Part shown: positions 10,793-37,800 of the stretch, piece after piece
Numbering within the stretch: the stretch's first letter is position 1
Layout of the letters: every line of letters begins with the position of its first letter
NCBI RefSeq assembly: GCF_000003815.2
Contig: NC_049989.1
Location: 20,741,448 to 20,805,447 of the forward strand
Length of the DNA stretch: 64,000 nt
Direction of reading: 5' to 3'
DNA from: Branchiostoma floridae
Taxonomy: Eukaryota > Chordata > Leptocardii > Amphioxiformes > Branchiostomatidae
Notes under the pieces: model-generated
Database searches by the model: none
The model's input: the letters and a program-made list of their open reading frames with translations, nothing else
What the model was told of the DNA's origin: nothing
Program-made: the position numbers and the translations under genes

Positions 10793-13700
10793 CCGGATTT
10801 GATATCGTTAATCCACCATGAAGGGAAAAAAAGAAAAGAAGTAAAAGTGATCTTGAGCCAGATGAGCTCACTAAAGGGTTACAGTAATATTCCGCGCTCA
10901 TAGATTTAAAACGATAAAAAATATCACCTTCGGAGATGGTGAACATGACGAGAAAGTTACAAAATTGGGGAAATATATGCGGTGGTAGCCTTGATTGTAC
11001 TTTTAGAAGAGACACCAGTGAAGAACATGTAGGCATGACAGTAGTTATAAAAGTGAAACTAGGTGGTGGTCATGGCTGTACATGTAGTTGTCAGCTTGGT
11101 AAGCGATGTCAGTCTACCACGCTACTAGTGTCACTTTAATGTGTGCACCTCCCATGCCTCTTGAATACAAAAATAAGACTTTTTGGCTGTGACACCAAGT
11201 TTTGTTTTATAACCCTTTCCAGTAGAGTGCATGTCAGGTGAGCGATACGTACAACCGGGAATCGAACTCCCAACCTATTGGTCTAAAGTCCTGTTACTAA
11301 TATGTGGACTACGTACGCTACTAAGAAACGTATAATATATTCATATCTGCGGTAAATTATGATAACGTCTAACGTCTTGATAAAATCAAAGCGACCATTT
11401 CCTTGTCTAGAACCGCTACTTCCTTCTTCCTTGAAACTAGTTACCTTTTCGAAATCAGGGTGTCCGACATTGCAGTCATCATTCCGTGGTCCTAAGTACA
11501 TGAATTGTCATAAAGATTACATAATATATTACATGTTTTCAACAGAACAATCAGTGTAGCCTGAGGATCTAAGGTAGTGTGTAAGGCTGAGTTTATGCAG
11601 GTCACGTTCCCACCACCCCTAACATGTTAACAAATCCCCCATGTCAATACGCTTATAATAACATGGGGGAATGGCTTACCTCAAGATTCAAAATGCACCC
11701 TGGTAGTTCGAAAGACGTTTGGGTTTCAGCAGGTGTAGGTTTGCCTTCAGAATATCTCCGAATTTCTCACGTGGAAACAAAGAAGTCTATATGAAATGTC
11801 TTGGGACACTCATTTCCGCATCACAATCCAGTCTGTCCTCGAGGGCAACTTGTGAGCGCTTCTTGAACATCACATTCCTTAGGCCAAGCAAAAAAATGTT
11901 GTGTGTTCCGGTTGAGGTCGTGAAAAATAGGGTTTCAATGAGAACGAGTGAATAAAGAACACAGAGCATATTGCATGTTGGCAACGATGGGATGATTCTG
12001 CCAAAGCAAAACATATTCCGCGATCTCTGCACATTACAAAGAGACTATCCAACAAATACTTGACCGTCTATTGGGCCATGTTGATTGATATGAATGATAT
12101 CCTTTGGGGAAGCCCAAAACTTGTTGCCTTAAGTATAAAATCAGGAAGATTGATTAACAAATGACTAAAGATGTTATGGTATATCGAACAACATATTTTT
12201 CACTTCAGTTCCTTCATATCTTTGACTTAGGCAAGTAAGTTTTATGGATAATAGTTTTTATAAGTAAGAGGTGAAGCATGTTGCTGCCTATTATATATTG
12301 TATATTACTGTCCAGCCCACGTAAGGGCTCCAGTCTCCCTGAGGGCGAAGGAGGCTCCGCCCTTACTTTACATAGACCCCGAGCCGGCTGAAAAACAAAG
12401 AAGGAACGTTAAGTGTGGAAAGAACTGCGCATGCATCGGTGGAACATAGCTTGTCAGGTAAGCCGCGTTTTAAAATGTGTTTGACATACAGTTCTTAACT
12501 TAACATGTAGGTTTTCTTTAGTCTTATGATGCATGGTGGTTGAAAGTTAACAGTATTTTCCGAGCTGACATGTTTTCTGGAGACTCAGTTTGGTCAAGGA
12601 GGTTTGTTTACTACCAGCCCTGGACTGGTTGAGCTCAAAAGCAGCAAAACTATAAATCAAATAAAACCGTTGCTTCATTTTCACCTGTTTTAAACCACAG
12701 CCTTAAATGCGACTTAGAATTCAACCTGTTCTCGGCACACGCTTTCAATTGAAGTGTTTTCTTACCACCTGTTTTGAAACCATATATCCCCGCCAGAGAC
12801 TTGGGAGTCGGGACAAAAATACTCATAGGGCTAAAATGACGGTGTGTTGTCGTTCAACCAGTGGCAAGTTTCCTTCGCTGTTTCTGCATATGTATAAGGG
12901 CATATTTCTTGATATCCTCATTGAACATGGGACACCGGATTTTACGTCCCTTACAAATAAGTAGCTTATATTGGAACCAGGGCAAAACCAGTGACATTCG
13001 TCGGTTCTTCTTTTCAAACCCACGTTGGAACCAGGAACTCAATCGTGACTCGAAAGGCTGCTCGTACCTGTTGAGCTACAGGAACATCCCTAGTACCGTA
13101 TGTTACAACTCCCTTCTTAACTTATGGAGAGATCGTAGTATACGGAATTAATGAATGAACGAACAGTATTTCTCAAGACATGTTTAAGACATTACAATGT
13201 AAGAACGCCTACTGTTGCAGGTTGTTTTACAAGTTTTGTCTACTGAGGCATCAACAGCATAAAGTTAAGAATAGATGGCCCAGTTATACTTGAATAGGTC
13301 ACATGTCCAACCAAGCCCGGCTGGGGAGCATATGCGGGAACGAAAAGTAGTATATAAAAGACAAGAAAACACAGCAAAATATTAAGTAATTAGTCATAAA
13401 GCCATTTTTTTATATTTCTTCATGCATAGTTTTATAATTCGTTCTGGCAAACAGCCCGGCCGGGCCCCAGTTTTCGAATGTGACTGAAGCATAAACAGGT
13501 TGTCCGGCAACTTCAGTAGACTATATATTATCTGTAGACTACTTGGAAGGGAACTGGCAGTGGAACCTTTTTTTTTATCTATTTATCATTCCTCAAAAGT
13601 ACATGGGCAGGGGGAGCTATACAAGCCTCCCTGAATTGGGTACAATATGTACAATAATTTTGCTAAACGGTCATAGTCAAAACGTTAAACAAAAACACGC
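10793..13700. other. Gene-free region upstream of LRR gene
   Basis: No convincing exon is seen on either strand. Two tRNA-like promoter pieces suggest old SINEs: a B-box-like cgggaatcgaactccc at about 11252 and a minus-strand tagctcaacagg/gagttcctgg pair at about 13025-13085. The rest is unremarkable AT-rich sequence. Confidence 0.5.
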
Positions 13701-13706
13701 AAAGTG

Positions 13707-14035
13707 CTATGCAGAATTGTTGTACAGTCTGACGGCACAGTGCACGAAAGACTGCTTCAGTCTTTTCGTTCTGGCAAATGGCACTGAGATGTGCTGACTG
13801 TTTCTTAGTGTTCTTCCAGTAGCTGACAGTCTCTGGGCAGGCACCAGGTCATGTAGTGGGTGTTCAGGGTGCAGCATTGCCTTGAACAGGGAAACAGCAG
13901 CTGCTTCTCTTCTCTCCTTCAGGGAAGGCTGTGGCTCGGTACCACCTGTGAGTTTTTGTTGGATCAACGCTCTTAAACCAATCCATTCTTTAAGGTAGGC
14001 TGGGCAGGTAAACGGCAGTGGGAGGAGAAGGATGG
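13707..14035 (-). pseudogene. 3' end of a LINE reverse-transcriptase ORF
   Basis: The minus-strand frame is open from about 14035 to 13707. It ends in a segment (RTLRNSQHISVPFARTKRLK then QSFVHCAVRLYN) that matches the usual C-terminal ending of CR1/L2-type LINE proteins, where a basic block is followed by SF-x-AVRxWN. No catalytic motifs are present, so this is a 5'-truncated relic. Confidence 0.6.
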
Positions 14036-14047
14036 TTCTTTTAAGGA

Positions 14048-14300
14048 AGCGTGCGCTGTCCAGTGGCTGGCAACCCTGCCTTGGAACTAGAAGCTATGAG
14101 TTCGATTCCGGCTTTGTCGCTCACCCGACGTGCACGCTACCGGAACAGGGTTGCAGTCCTTAGAACAGGGCGTTAAGCCGTGGTCTGCTGTTCATTGTGC
14201 TTGTTGCAAAGAGCTAGGGGAATTTCCCCTGTACAATGAACCTGTAAATACTGTACATAGCGTCTGTCCTCTCTGGCACGACAAGCCAGAAGAGTACGTA
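14048..14300 (+). mobile_element. tRNA-derived SINE, copy 1 (plus)
   Basis: The head has a tRNA-like A-box region (gtccagtggctggcaaccc) and a B box (gagttcgattccgg). The body carries gttcattgtgct and gtacaatgaacctgtaaa. The same head and body occur at 28571-28810, 38700-38925 and 44130-44345. Confidence 0.75.
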
Positions 14301-14592
14301 ACTCTTCATTGAGCTAAAACTGGATCGAGATCACTGTTCTTTTCCGACGTGTTCCAATGCCCTGCCCTAGACACAGTGGATATTAAACAATCCAATGCTT
14401 CTACGGCTTTGAAAAAACTATGGGGCTACATCCATCCTTTTTCGTCTAAACTGGATTGATTCAATACGCGGACAAGACGATATCTAGATATCTCGGATGA
14501 GAAGTAAAGCCAGAGATTCCATGTTTGAGGAGAGTAGAAGGAACGTTTCTTTTAGTAGTCCGAGAAGAAGAGCAGTTTGGTTGTGACTTGTG

Positions 14593-14671
14593 CACTTCAG
14601 AGTTTTCCTCCTCTCTGTCTGTCTGTCTCTCTGTCTGTCTGTCTCTCTCTCTCTCTCTCCCCCCCTCTCTA
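14593..14671 (+). repeat. Microsatellite (CTGT)n/(CT)n
   Basis: Simple-sequence run of ctgt and ct units ending in a C tract. It is open in other frames only as low-complexity protein. Confidence 0.9.
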
Positions 14672-14700
14672 TAATTCTATATTGACATAATAATCTGAAG

Positions 14701-14845
14701 TACTGTAAATGCATTTAAGTTCGCGGGGATTTAATTTCGCGGTAGCCCGAAAATGACTGTTCGCGGTAACACCATAGACTGCAATTGATACCATAATAGA
14801 AAAATGTTCCATTAATCCACCGAGAACATTTCTGCATTTACAGTA
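14701..14845. repeat. MITE of the tactgtaaatgca family, upstream of PIWI
   Basis: Terminal inverted repeats are tactgtaaatgca and tgcatttacagta, with cgcgg-rich interior blocks. It ends about 260 bases before the PIWI start codon, in the probable promoter. Confidence 0.8.
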
Positions 14846-15102
14846 TTAGCTTTTATGATATTAACTAGATTGTTTATACTGTTACATTACATTAGGTTAG
14901 TTGTTAGTTATTTGTATTAGTATATAGTTGTTCAGATTGCCGCGCTATTACAATTGTCGCGCAATTAAGTTCCATCTCTCTTTCTCACTCTATCAACCTG
15001 TTGAAACTATTCACTGACCCATTGTGTGACTTTTTTAACTCTCACCTCCATACTTCCATACTGTAACCAGTTGACAGGAAAAGCCAGGTACAGATTACGA
15101 CG

Positions 15103-29324
<14,222 letters not shown>

Positions 29325-30749
29325 GTTACAGGTCATGACCTGGACAAGGGGCAGAGGTCAAGGGTGATTTTGGGCCTCCTGGTGAATGACCTTGGTACTG
29401 CAGCAGCACTTTCATATTTTTTTTGTCCTCGACGTGATATGGTCTTGAGTTTTTGGTGGCAGAATGATAGCTTTTGGTGTAAGAAAGACATGGTGTAGAT
29501 TTGCAAACCCTAGTAGTTTTCTATGGAACTGCAGGGCCATCTTTGTTAAGATCTTTCTAGGGGGATAACTTACCAACGGGATGGCAGATTCCCATGGTAT
29601 CTGCCATGCAGGTAACTTAAAACAGGCTTAGCATTATATATGTTTGTGGTGAAAATAATGGAAAATAAGTCAATGTAGGGTTACTATATAATACAAATAT
29701 GCTAAACATCAGGTCTAGATCTGTGATTTGTTCAACATCACCTACCTCCTTTCTTTCATGCCTAAATACAATATATAACAATCCTGAATATCAAGAAAGG
29801 ATATCTTCCTTACAAATTCAATAGTACATCCATAATTGTAATATTCAATATTATATATTCAATATCAATATCATCATGAAAGTTCATCTGTAATGGTACA
29901 TTTCATGATGAAATTTGATACCTTTGTTCAACACAAAGCATAAAAGCTCACCCCGAACTTTCAGTCGCTCTTACATCAACCTTCTTCAGGAGTGAAGTAA
30001 TGATTCGATTACTCTGAGCACATGAATTTTCAGAGACAGGTGAATCGAGTAATGAATTGTAACTCCTGAAGAGGATTGACGTAACAATATTAGCCATTCA
30101 AAATAAAACCACCAAATTTTCACTAATTCTTCATCTTGATACACTTATTAAGTGTACTTTACAACCGTATCACAACAAGAAGAAACCACAATACTACATT
30201 ACTATCTGAGTCATTAGTTTATCTAATCAATTAATTATCTTTTAGCTATCAGTCATGATTATTCAGAGGACTCACTTAACTATATTTTACAGTCAACATT
30301 TCCCTATTACCTTCCATGTACAATTTTACATTTAGCAACGGCAATTAGAACAATCGTGATTTTGGCAATAAAAATGAAATGAACATTTTGTATCTAGCTG
30401 TAGTTTCTACAAGTTTAATTTGTAACTTTTGTGAGTTCCCGACAGAAAATTCACCGAATCATATACATTGTATTCGTTTCGAGTAGGAGGACATTTCCAA
30501 CAACAAATATGCTTGGTATCTATATCTAGTAACACAGAATAATGCTCTTCACAATAATGTGCACGATTTTGTGATAAATACAATACATGAGGAATGTTGT
30601 GTAAGGGACATACAATGTACTATCCTGTCTAACTTCCAAAAATGGAACCAAGAAAAACATGGTGTCTCATACGAACCAAGAAAAATATGGTGTCTCATAC
30701 GTACATAAGAAAAAAAAGGTGAGACACTTCTATCATGTGGTCATAATAC

Positions 30750-30932
30750 CCCCCTCACATTAGGCGAAAATCTATCGGACGACGAGTCTGCGAGCNNNNN
30801 NNNNNNNNNNNNNNNNNNNNNNNNNNNNNNNNNNNNNNNNNNNNNNNNNNNNNNNNNNNNNNNNNNNNNNNNNNNNNNNNNNNNNNNNNNNNNNNGTCCG
30901 ATCGATTTTCGCCTAAAGTTAGGGGGGTATAA
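30750..30932. repeat. Inverted-repeat element interrupted by 100-N gap
   Basis: The left arm cccccctcacattaggcg, then aaaatctatcggac, mirrors the right arm gtccgatcgattttcgccta, then aagttagggggg. The assembly gap (30796-30895) lies exactly in the loop, so the missing sequence is probably the interior of a MITE-type hairpin. The 100 N are likely a placeholder length. Confidence 0.85.
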
Positions 30933-31254
30933 GGAGCATGTGACAAACACCTGCTTGCCTTAAAACATTGAGCATTCATGGAAGCACTTAAACGTAAGAT
31001 GAACAAAAAGTCCACTTTCTAAACCTTTCATCAAAAGATTTTGGTGTAAGTCATCTTGGCATAGGGAACATGACATTGTGTCTTGTGAAAGGTGTACAAC
31101 ATAATTTGCACAGGTTTTGCAGCAGGAATGCTTTCCACATATTTGCATAAATGGGAAAAACACAACATTTCATCCGTTTGTGAAGATTATACATCCAGGA
31201 ATATAATGAAAAGATGAAAGTTGAATCTCTACTTCTGGATAAATCAAATTTACT

Positions 31255-31295
31255 TCAGACGTTTCAAACGACCTCCGTCGTTCTTCTTCAGTGAA
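31255..31295 (-). ncRNA. Hammerhead-like motif of a Penelope-type relic
   Basis: On the minus strand CTGAAGA (31291-31285) is followed by a short hairpin (AACGAC GGAG GTCGTT) and then GAAACGTC (31265-31258). These are the conserved hammerhead elements CUGANGA, stem II and GAAA, with the GUC cleavage triplet. Penelope-like retroelements are known to carry such minimal ribozymes. Two extra bases between core and stem make activity uncertain. Confidence 0.35.
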
Positions 31296-31811
31296 AAAAC
31301 ATTTCATCGTACAGTAGAAGCCGCTTAATTGCACACCCCATTTACCAGTGCATTTCGTGCAATTATCCAAATGGTGCAACAAAGCAAAGTTATTATTATA
31401 ATATTAAGCTGGACTGCACCACTACGGGATTTGGGGATTTCGTGCAATCAACAGAAGTGTGCGATTATCCATTGTGCAATTAACTGGCTTCTACTGTACT
31501 ACAAACACTATCAACCACACTTTAACCTTTGACCAGTTGCTGATGTCACACTTCCATTGAGGTCATATGACATGGGTTTTGGGTCATTCCAACTTGAGAA
31601 AGGTTAGACAACCGACTATATTCTTGTTGGCAAGCATTTTACTCTGTGTAAGAAATAGTGCATTTACCTTTATGGTACTAACTAATACTGTCAAAAGAAT
31701 GTTTGAAGAAATAAGCAAATAAGGTACAAAAAAACACAGTTCTGAAAATATTGCACCAGTTTTTGAGGTTACCTAGTACACAGCACAAGTGCATGATGGG
31801 ATATCTCTTCT

Positions 31812-34800
31812 TCAGTCTTTCCAGTACTGCTGGAACACCGTAATCTGTGGGGACAAATGCAGGGACATGTTCAGTTCAACTGATAGAGTATATGGCGACA
31901 AACAAAGATTCATGTTCAGTCTAGCCGGTACTACTCTAGGTTGGAAAAGGCCCCATGACGTTTGAGGCTGTAGGGGCAGTTGGCTGTGTTACACTGTGTA
32001 AAGGGCACGGTTTTGGAAGGCGGAGCTCTACTCTCACCACCTTTTACCTAATGAAATGAAGTGAGGGACCCATTTTTACACTGGGTGGAGTGAGGAAAGT
32101 TAAAGGACAGCATCAGAAAATTTTCAATTCTTTATTTTCCAGTAGTTTACTCATTAAAAAGTTGATGTACGTCAATTTTTACATTGATCCGCCTAATATG
32201 AACCTGTAGACACGTTTGAACTTCGCACTCTCCTCCTCTCCCCGCCGCGCTGGCCGATGACGTAATGGCCTCGTTCTGATCGTCTGAGATTGTATGACGT
32301 CACGGATCCGAAACTTCTAGCCAGCCATTTTGCTCGGTGAACCTCGGTCCTCTCAGCGGTAAATAATCACCCCGCCATTCTGGAGTTCAGTTTGTTGTCA
32401 TTGAAAATTACTTTCGTGGACCTGTAAGTCGCATTGTGAGCTGTCTACGAAGCCATAGTCCCCGGGAGACTGAACATGAATAAGCTTGCCTGCGTGTGAA
32501 CCGCGCGGCGACGGAACAAAATCAAAACAATGGTGGTGGGGGAGGTTCACGCACCGTGCCATTCTGGACTATTACAAGAGCGAGTTCGGGTCAGTTCTTA
32601 CCTTCTCCTTTCCGGACAGCACAGCGATAATTACACGTAAGCTTCCACGAATTTTGGTTGAATTCACAATTGTCCAACTGGCAGGGACATTAAAAAAAAT
32701 CATTCTCTGACAACATACCCTTGATCGCTACATATCGAACGATCCCCATTCCGCGCCGAAACATACATACAGCATTGTTGTTTTTACATACAACACAGGC
32801 CGGCATTGTGAATGGCGCGAAATGTCGGCTTCGTTTCAGAGTCCGTGATTTGTTTTGAATGAACCCCCAGCAATCTCCGCCAAAGCTACATGATTGAAAA
32901 ACCGACCAGTCCAGATAATTTACCCGAGAAACAGAAAATAAAGTGAGAGGCGAGGCGTAACTCGCACGATCTGTACAAGTTGTGGTGCTATCTGTTTCGG
33001 CGCGAAAAGGGGGTTGTTCGATATGTAGCGATCAAGGGTATGTTGTCAGTAGAACAAACGAGGTCTACAACTGTGAATTCAACCAAAATTCGTAGAAGCT
33101 TACGTGTAATTATCACTGTGCTGTTCGGAAAGGAGAAGGTAAGAACTGACCCAAACTCGCTCTTGTAATAGTCCAGAATGGCACGGTGCGTGAACCTCCC
33201 CAAAAACCATTGTTTTGATTTCGTCCCGTCGCCGCGCGGTTCACCCGCTGCAGACAAGCTAATAATCATGTTCAGTCTCCCGGGGACTATGGCTTCGTAG
33301 ACAGCTCACAACGCGACTTACAGGTCCACGAAGTTAATTGTCAACAACAACGGACTGGCTTCCAGAATGGCGGTGTGATTTCCCGCCGAAGGGACCGAGG
33401 TTCACCGAGCAAAATGGCTGGCATGGCCAGAAGTTTCAATTCTGATTTGTGACGTCAGCGCGCAGGCAATCAGAACGAGGCCATTACGTCATCGGCCAGC
33501 GCGGCGGGAGAGGGGAGGAGAGCGCGAAGTTCAAACGTGTCTACAGGGTCATATTGGGCGGATTAATGTAAAAATTGACGTAAATCAACTTTTTAATGAG
33601 TAAACTACTGGAAAATAATGAATTGAAGATTTTCTGATGCTTTAAGTTAAGTTGAGTGTCTTTCCCAAAGACAATAAGTCTGGCCATGAAACATACCTGT
33701 GACCTCTTCATCTCATGTGTACTAGCCTTCAACCACTTGGCTATTCATACAAATCATAGCTCTAAGATAAACAACAGATCCCACCTTTTTATTCAGTTGA
33801 TGACACAACTAAAGCCCCATGGTAAATTTTTGGTTTAAAATCTTTGGTAATTTTTTCAACAATGACCTTATGGTGATCAACTAATTAAGGATAAAGCTCG
33901 TCACCTGTTTGACAGTATTTCCCCTCTTCATTCAAGTGAAAATGACTGCCTAGCTTCAGTTACGCTGTTCCTTTGATAGGACGTTAAATGAAGGTCCTGC
34001 ATTTGAGAACTGCCAAACCTTGAGCATGTAAAAAATCTAAAGCTCAAACTTGTCAAAAAGAGTAGGGGTCTATCCCAGTGTGAATGGATCAAATAAATCT
34101 GTCCAGATATGCAGCTTGTACTGTTTAGCACAAACCTGATGATTTTATCCCAAATGCAATACAAATAAACAAACAAGCAAACAAACAAACTGAAAGTTGA
34201 CCCACCTTATCCTTAAGTTGCTGGCACAACTGCAGCCCCACAGTGAAGTATGTGATGACATCGTTCAGCCAGGGGACGGCCACCTCCACTTTGTTTGACT
34301 GGACAACTTCATACTTCTGACTCCCCAGCTCACTGCACAGCATGGAGAAGGGAAATCTTTAAAATCTTCATTCGTCAAAATCAACATTGCAGAGTTACCC
34401 CTGAGCAGTAGTACCTCTGAATACAGTTGATCTTACAGAATGGAGTAAAATCACATCACTTAATAACTAGACACAGCAGGTAAGACATGAACAGTACATA
34501 AGGCCACACCAATTTAATTTCTTGGTTCACGGATTTTTTCATAAAAAATATGGAGCGAGAGGGCGAAATAAAAATAAAAATTATAAAATGGTTGGGATAA
34601 AGGTAACGGCTAATCCAAAACATAAAGAAAAAAAGTTTTTAGCTTGAAAAAAGTACAAAAACACTATTATTGTACAGTAACAGCACCTGTACCCACACTT
34701 TAAGGAGCTTATAATATAAAGGCCAATTTGCTTCACCAGAAAGTTGGTGAATGGTTTCATTAATGGTGAAAATTTGCTGAGTGGTAATTTTTATTTTTAT

Positions 34801-37800
34801 TTTTTTGTCCAAAAAATAGGAGCGAGCGAATCCGTGAACCAAGAAATTAAATTGGTGTGGCCTAAACAAACAAAAAACACTTAAGCATCAGTCAATGATT
34901 TATTATTTAGTCTGATGGTATGGTGTAGGAAGGAATAATATTGTCCATGATTATTTACATGCACATGAAATATGGATTGACATCGTAAGGTAAAAGGAAT
35001 TAAGCTAATAGTGGATCATTCATTTCCTCTCAATCTTTACAATGTTAGCCCACAGGACCTGTTAGATGGAGGTCCCGTTATTTAGGACAACTGCACAAAA
35101 GTTGGAAATGGTCAAACGATTTCGCAAAAGACAGCAGACTGAAATGTCTGACCATTTCAAATATCTGTAGTATCCTGTTGCCTGAGTAACTGTTATCTGG
35201 CATACCTTATTAATCTGGATATCTAACCTTCATCAACGTATCAAGAAATGCAAATCACATTTTTTTCAATTTCTGTTGTGTGTCAAAAAACAGGAGAAAT
35301 AAAATGGGATGAATCAGAAGAAAGCTTGTCCTTGGAAACAAGTTTGTGACTCACAAGACTGATCCTGTGGGGTGGTAGATGGCAGGCAGGGTTGTCTTGG
35401 GCTGCAGAACAGGAGGAGAAAAATATAAGTTAAGTCCCAAGAGAGAAACCATAAAGCCAATGCAGGATGCTTCTTCCACCATCTGATTCTGTTTTGGAGG
35501 TCTCATCACCCCGAATGTTTGGCATTCCCAATTACCAGTTAGAAATTGCTACAAAATGCTTGAATGAGGTGCTTTTGACATCAAAATATAATTAATACTT
35601 TGTAAGAAAAATGTAAGAAGAAGAAAAATGAAGACCCGGGGGATTGCCCCTAACATTAGGAACAAGCCTCAAGCCTTTCATATTGTTCAAGAGACAGTTG
35701 TTAAAATGGACTATGTAGTAGACAGATATAATGCATGGAATGAGGTCTAGGCATGGTACATGAGAGCCCCCTACCTTCTGTGAGCTGCTCTGCAGGGGAT
35801 GTACCTGGTATGCCCCCAGCACCAGCTTGTGGCAATGGATGTGGAAACTCACGATAACCTCGTTTGGAAGGGCTGGACTAAACATTTTCTGAAAACAGAC
35901 AGCAAGACACAATCATCTTTATCTTTCTATTCAATTAAAACATAGTCCTGCAAGTTAAGAATGAATGAGTTTATTGCTCAACTTAAGATGTGAAAGAGAA
36001 TGTCTTTGAGTGTTGGGTCATGCTGATGCATTTTGTTGGATCTTGACCTAGTCTGTATTGCAATGTTACAATTTCAATGAAAAAACATTCCTAAACATAT
36101 AGAATACAACCCACAGTGCCAACTGTACCAACCATGATACCAGTCAAACCAAGAAAACCCACATGTTAATGCAAACAGGAAGATTGGAAAATTTGGTGCT
36201 ATCAAAGAAATTATTTCAGGAACATAGATTCCAATCTGATTTTGAACAGTGTCACATGCAAAGCACATTCAAATTACATTATCTGAAACAAGTAGAAGCA
36301 CAATGTGATATCATAAAATACAGACTGGGATAGAATGCCTGTATCAAACGCAATCACAGCTTAATATTGGCACATACATCTCTGTTATCTCCTCACCATG
36401 ATTTTGCTGGAGTAGAGCTCCTCCAGGGTTCTCTTGCGGGGTGTGGTCAGACAGTCCCGGCCTCGGTTCAGCCGACCCATGATGTCATCCATCACCTAGG
36501 GGACACAGCAGGATAAACATAACTGTTTGTAGGGTGCTACTCAACAGTGCCACCTAGCGGATCGCATCAGTGCTGCAGCTAATGAAACTTTGTAGCCAAA
36601 CTTGTCTAATGTAACCACTCGGAAAATGGTCATATAGACAGTGCTTGGGTGAATAGGTAAATAATATAAGGGACCATGCAAGATCAGTGTCCAATGACCA
36701 GATAGATAAAATATGCAAAGGTGGCCCCTAGTGCAGATTTTAGAAAGAGTGGTCTTTCTATTTTTTTCTTTTATCCTATTCTAATGAATATGAGTTATTC
36801 TACCAGGGCACACGGTTCATGAAAAGAAGATCATGCACAAAGGTCAGAGTTCATGTGCTGACCTTTACGACCTCCTCCCCAGTCTGGAACAGGTAGCCCT
36901 GCTCAATGCTGGTCACATGATCGAGTGCAGCTTGAAGGTGATTGGCTGCATTCTGGATCTGTAAGGGAGGGAAGTCACATGATCAGTCACATGATCAGTC
37001 ACATGATCGAGTGCAGCCTGCAGATGATTGGCTGCATTCTCGATCTGTAAGGGAGGGGAAGTCACATGATCAGTCACATGATCAGTCACATGATCAGGTG
37101 AAAATGTGTACCTAGCTTTGGTAAGTTATGTCCTCTCAGATAGGGCAGAGGAGGCATGGCTAGCATCTCCGTAACTCTGCGCGATACCGCCAACCTACTG
37201 GGACTAACCGCTACCTAACCAGCGCTATACCAGCAATGATCAAATCATTGAACGAACTGTAGACTCTACGTATATACTCCACCAGGACAATCTGTTTTTA
37301 GCTTTGTAGGACAAGTCAATCAGTTTTAGCATGATCAGACTTTTAATATGTATAGTTTTAACCCTATTTTAACTTGCCTTTTAGACATTGCACTCAAATC
37401 TGCAATATTTATCCATTAATGATATTCATGCTACACGTCTTATTTGTATTGCTTACGTTACAATGTTCTGGTGAGTAGCAATAAGGTGGCTGTACACAAT
37501 GAAAACAAGCCTGATAATTCGGCTTCCGAGCCGCAAGTTGGCTGTGAAACAAACAAACCATTCTCTCTCTCTCTTTCTCATGTTTGAGGAGAGCCACACC
37601 TCAAGCATGTTCAACAACCCCCACAGAAGTCTAGTCCAATCTATTAAAAGTCTGGTCTCACATATACCTATATGGTTTGGTCCCAGTCAGCCAATATTGA
37701 CCATGTCCACATACTAGTACTAGTACTGAGTATAGCTACTCAAGTAACTGGAATAGGAAAAAACCTCTCTCAAGGGCCCATAAGCTAGAGTCCATATTGG

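Larger units (their letters stand above)
29325..31811. other. Convergent PIWI-ROGDI spacer with gap
   Basis: It follows the PIWI stop and precedes (on plus coordinates) the ROGDI stop. Candidate plus-strand AATAAA signals are at 30102-30107 and 30367-30372. An inverted pair (cttcttcaggagt and actcctgaag) sits at about 29982-30070. A hairpin element with the N gap is at 30750-30930. No further gene is seen. Confidence 0.6.

Noticed and set aside
34639-34869. Open frame of 76 codons (and its near-twin at 40295-40528) repeated twice
   Set aside because: Both lie inside the PIF/Harbinger MITE copies and are non-coding element sequence read in one frame.
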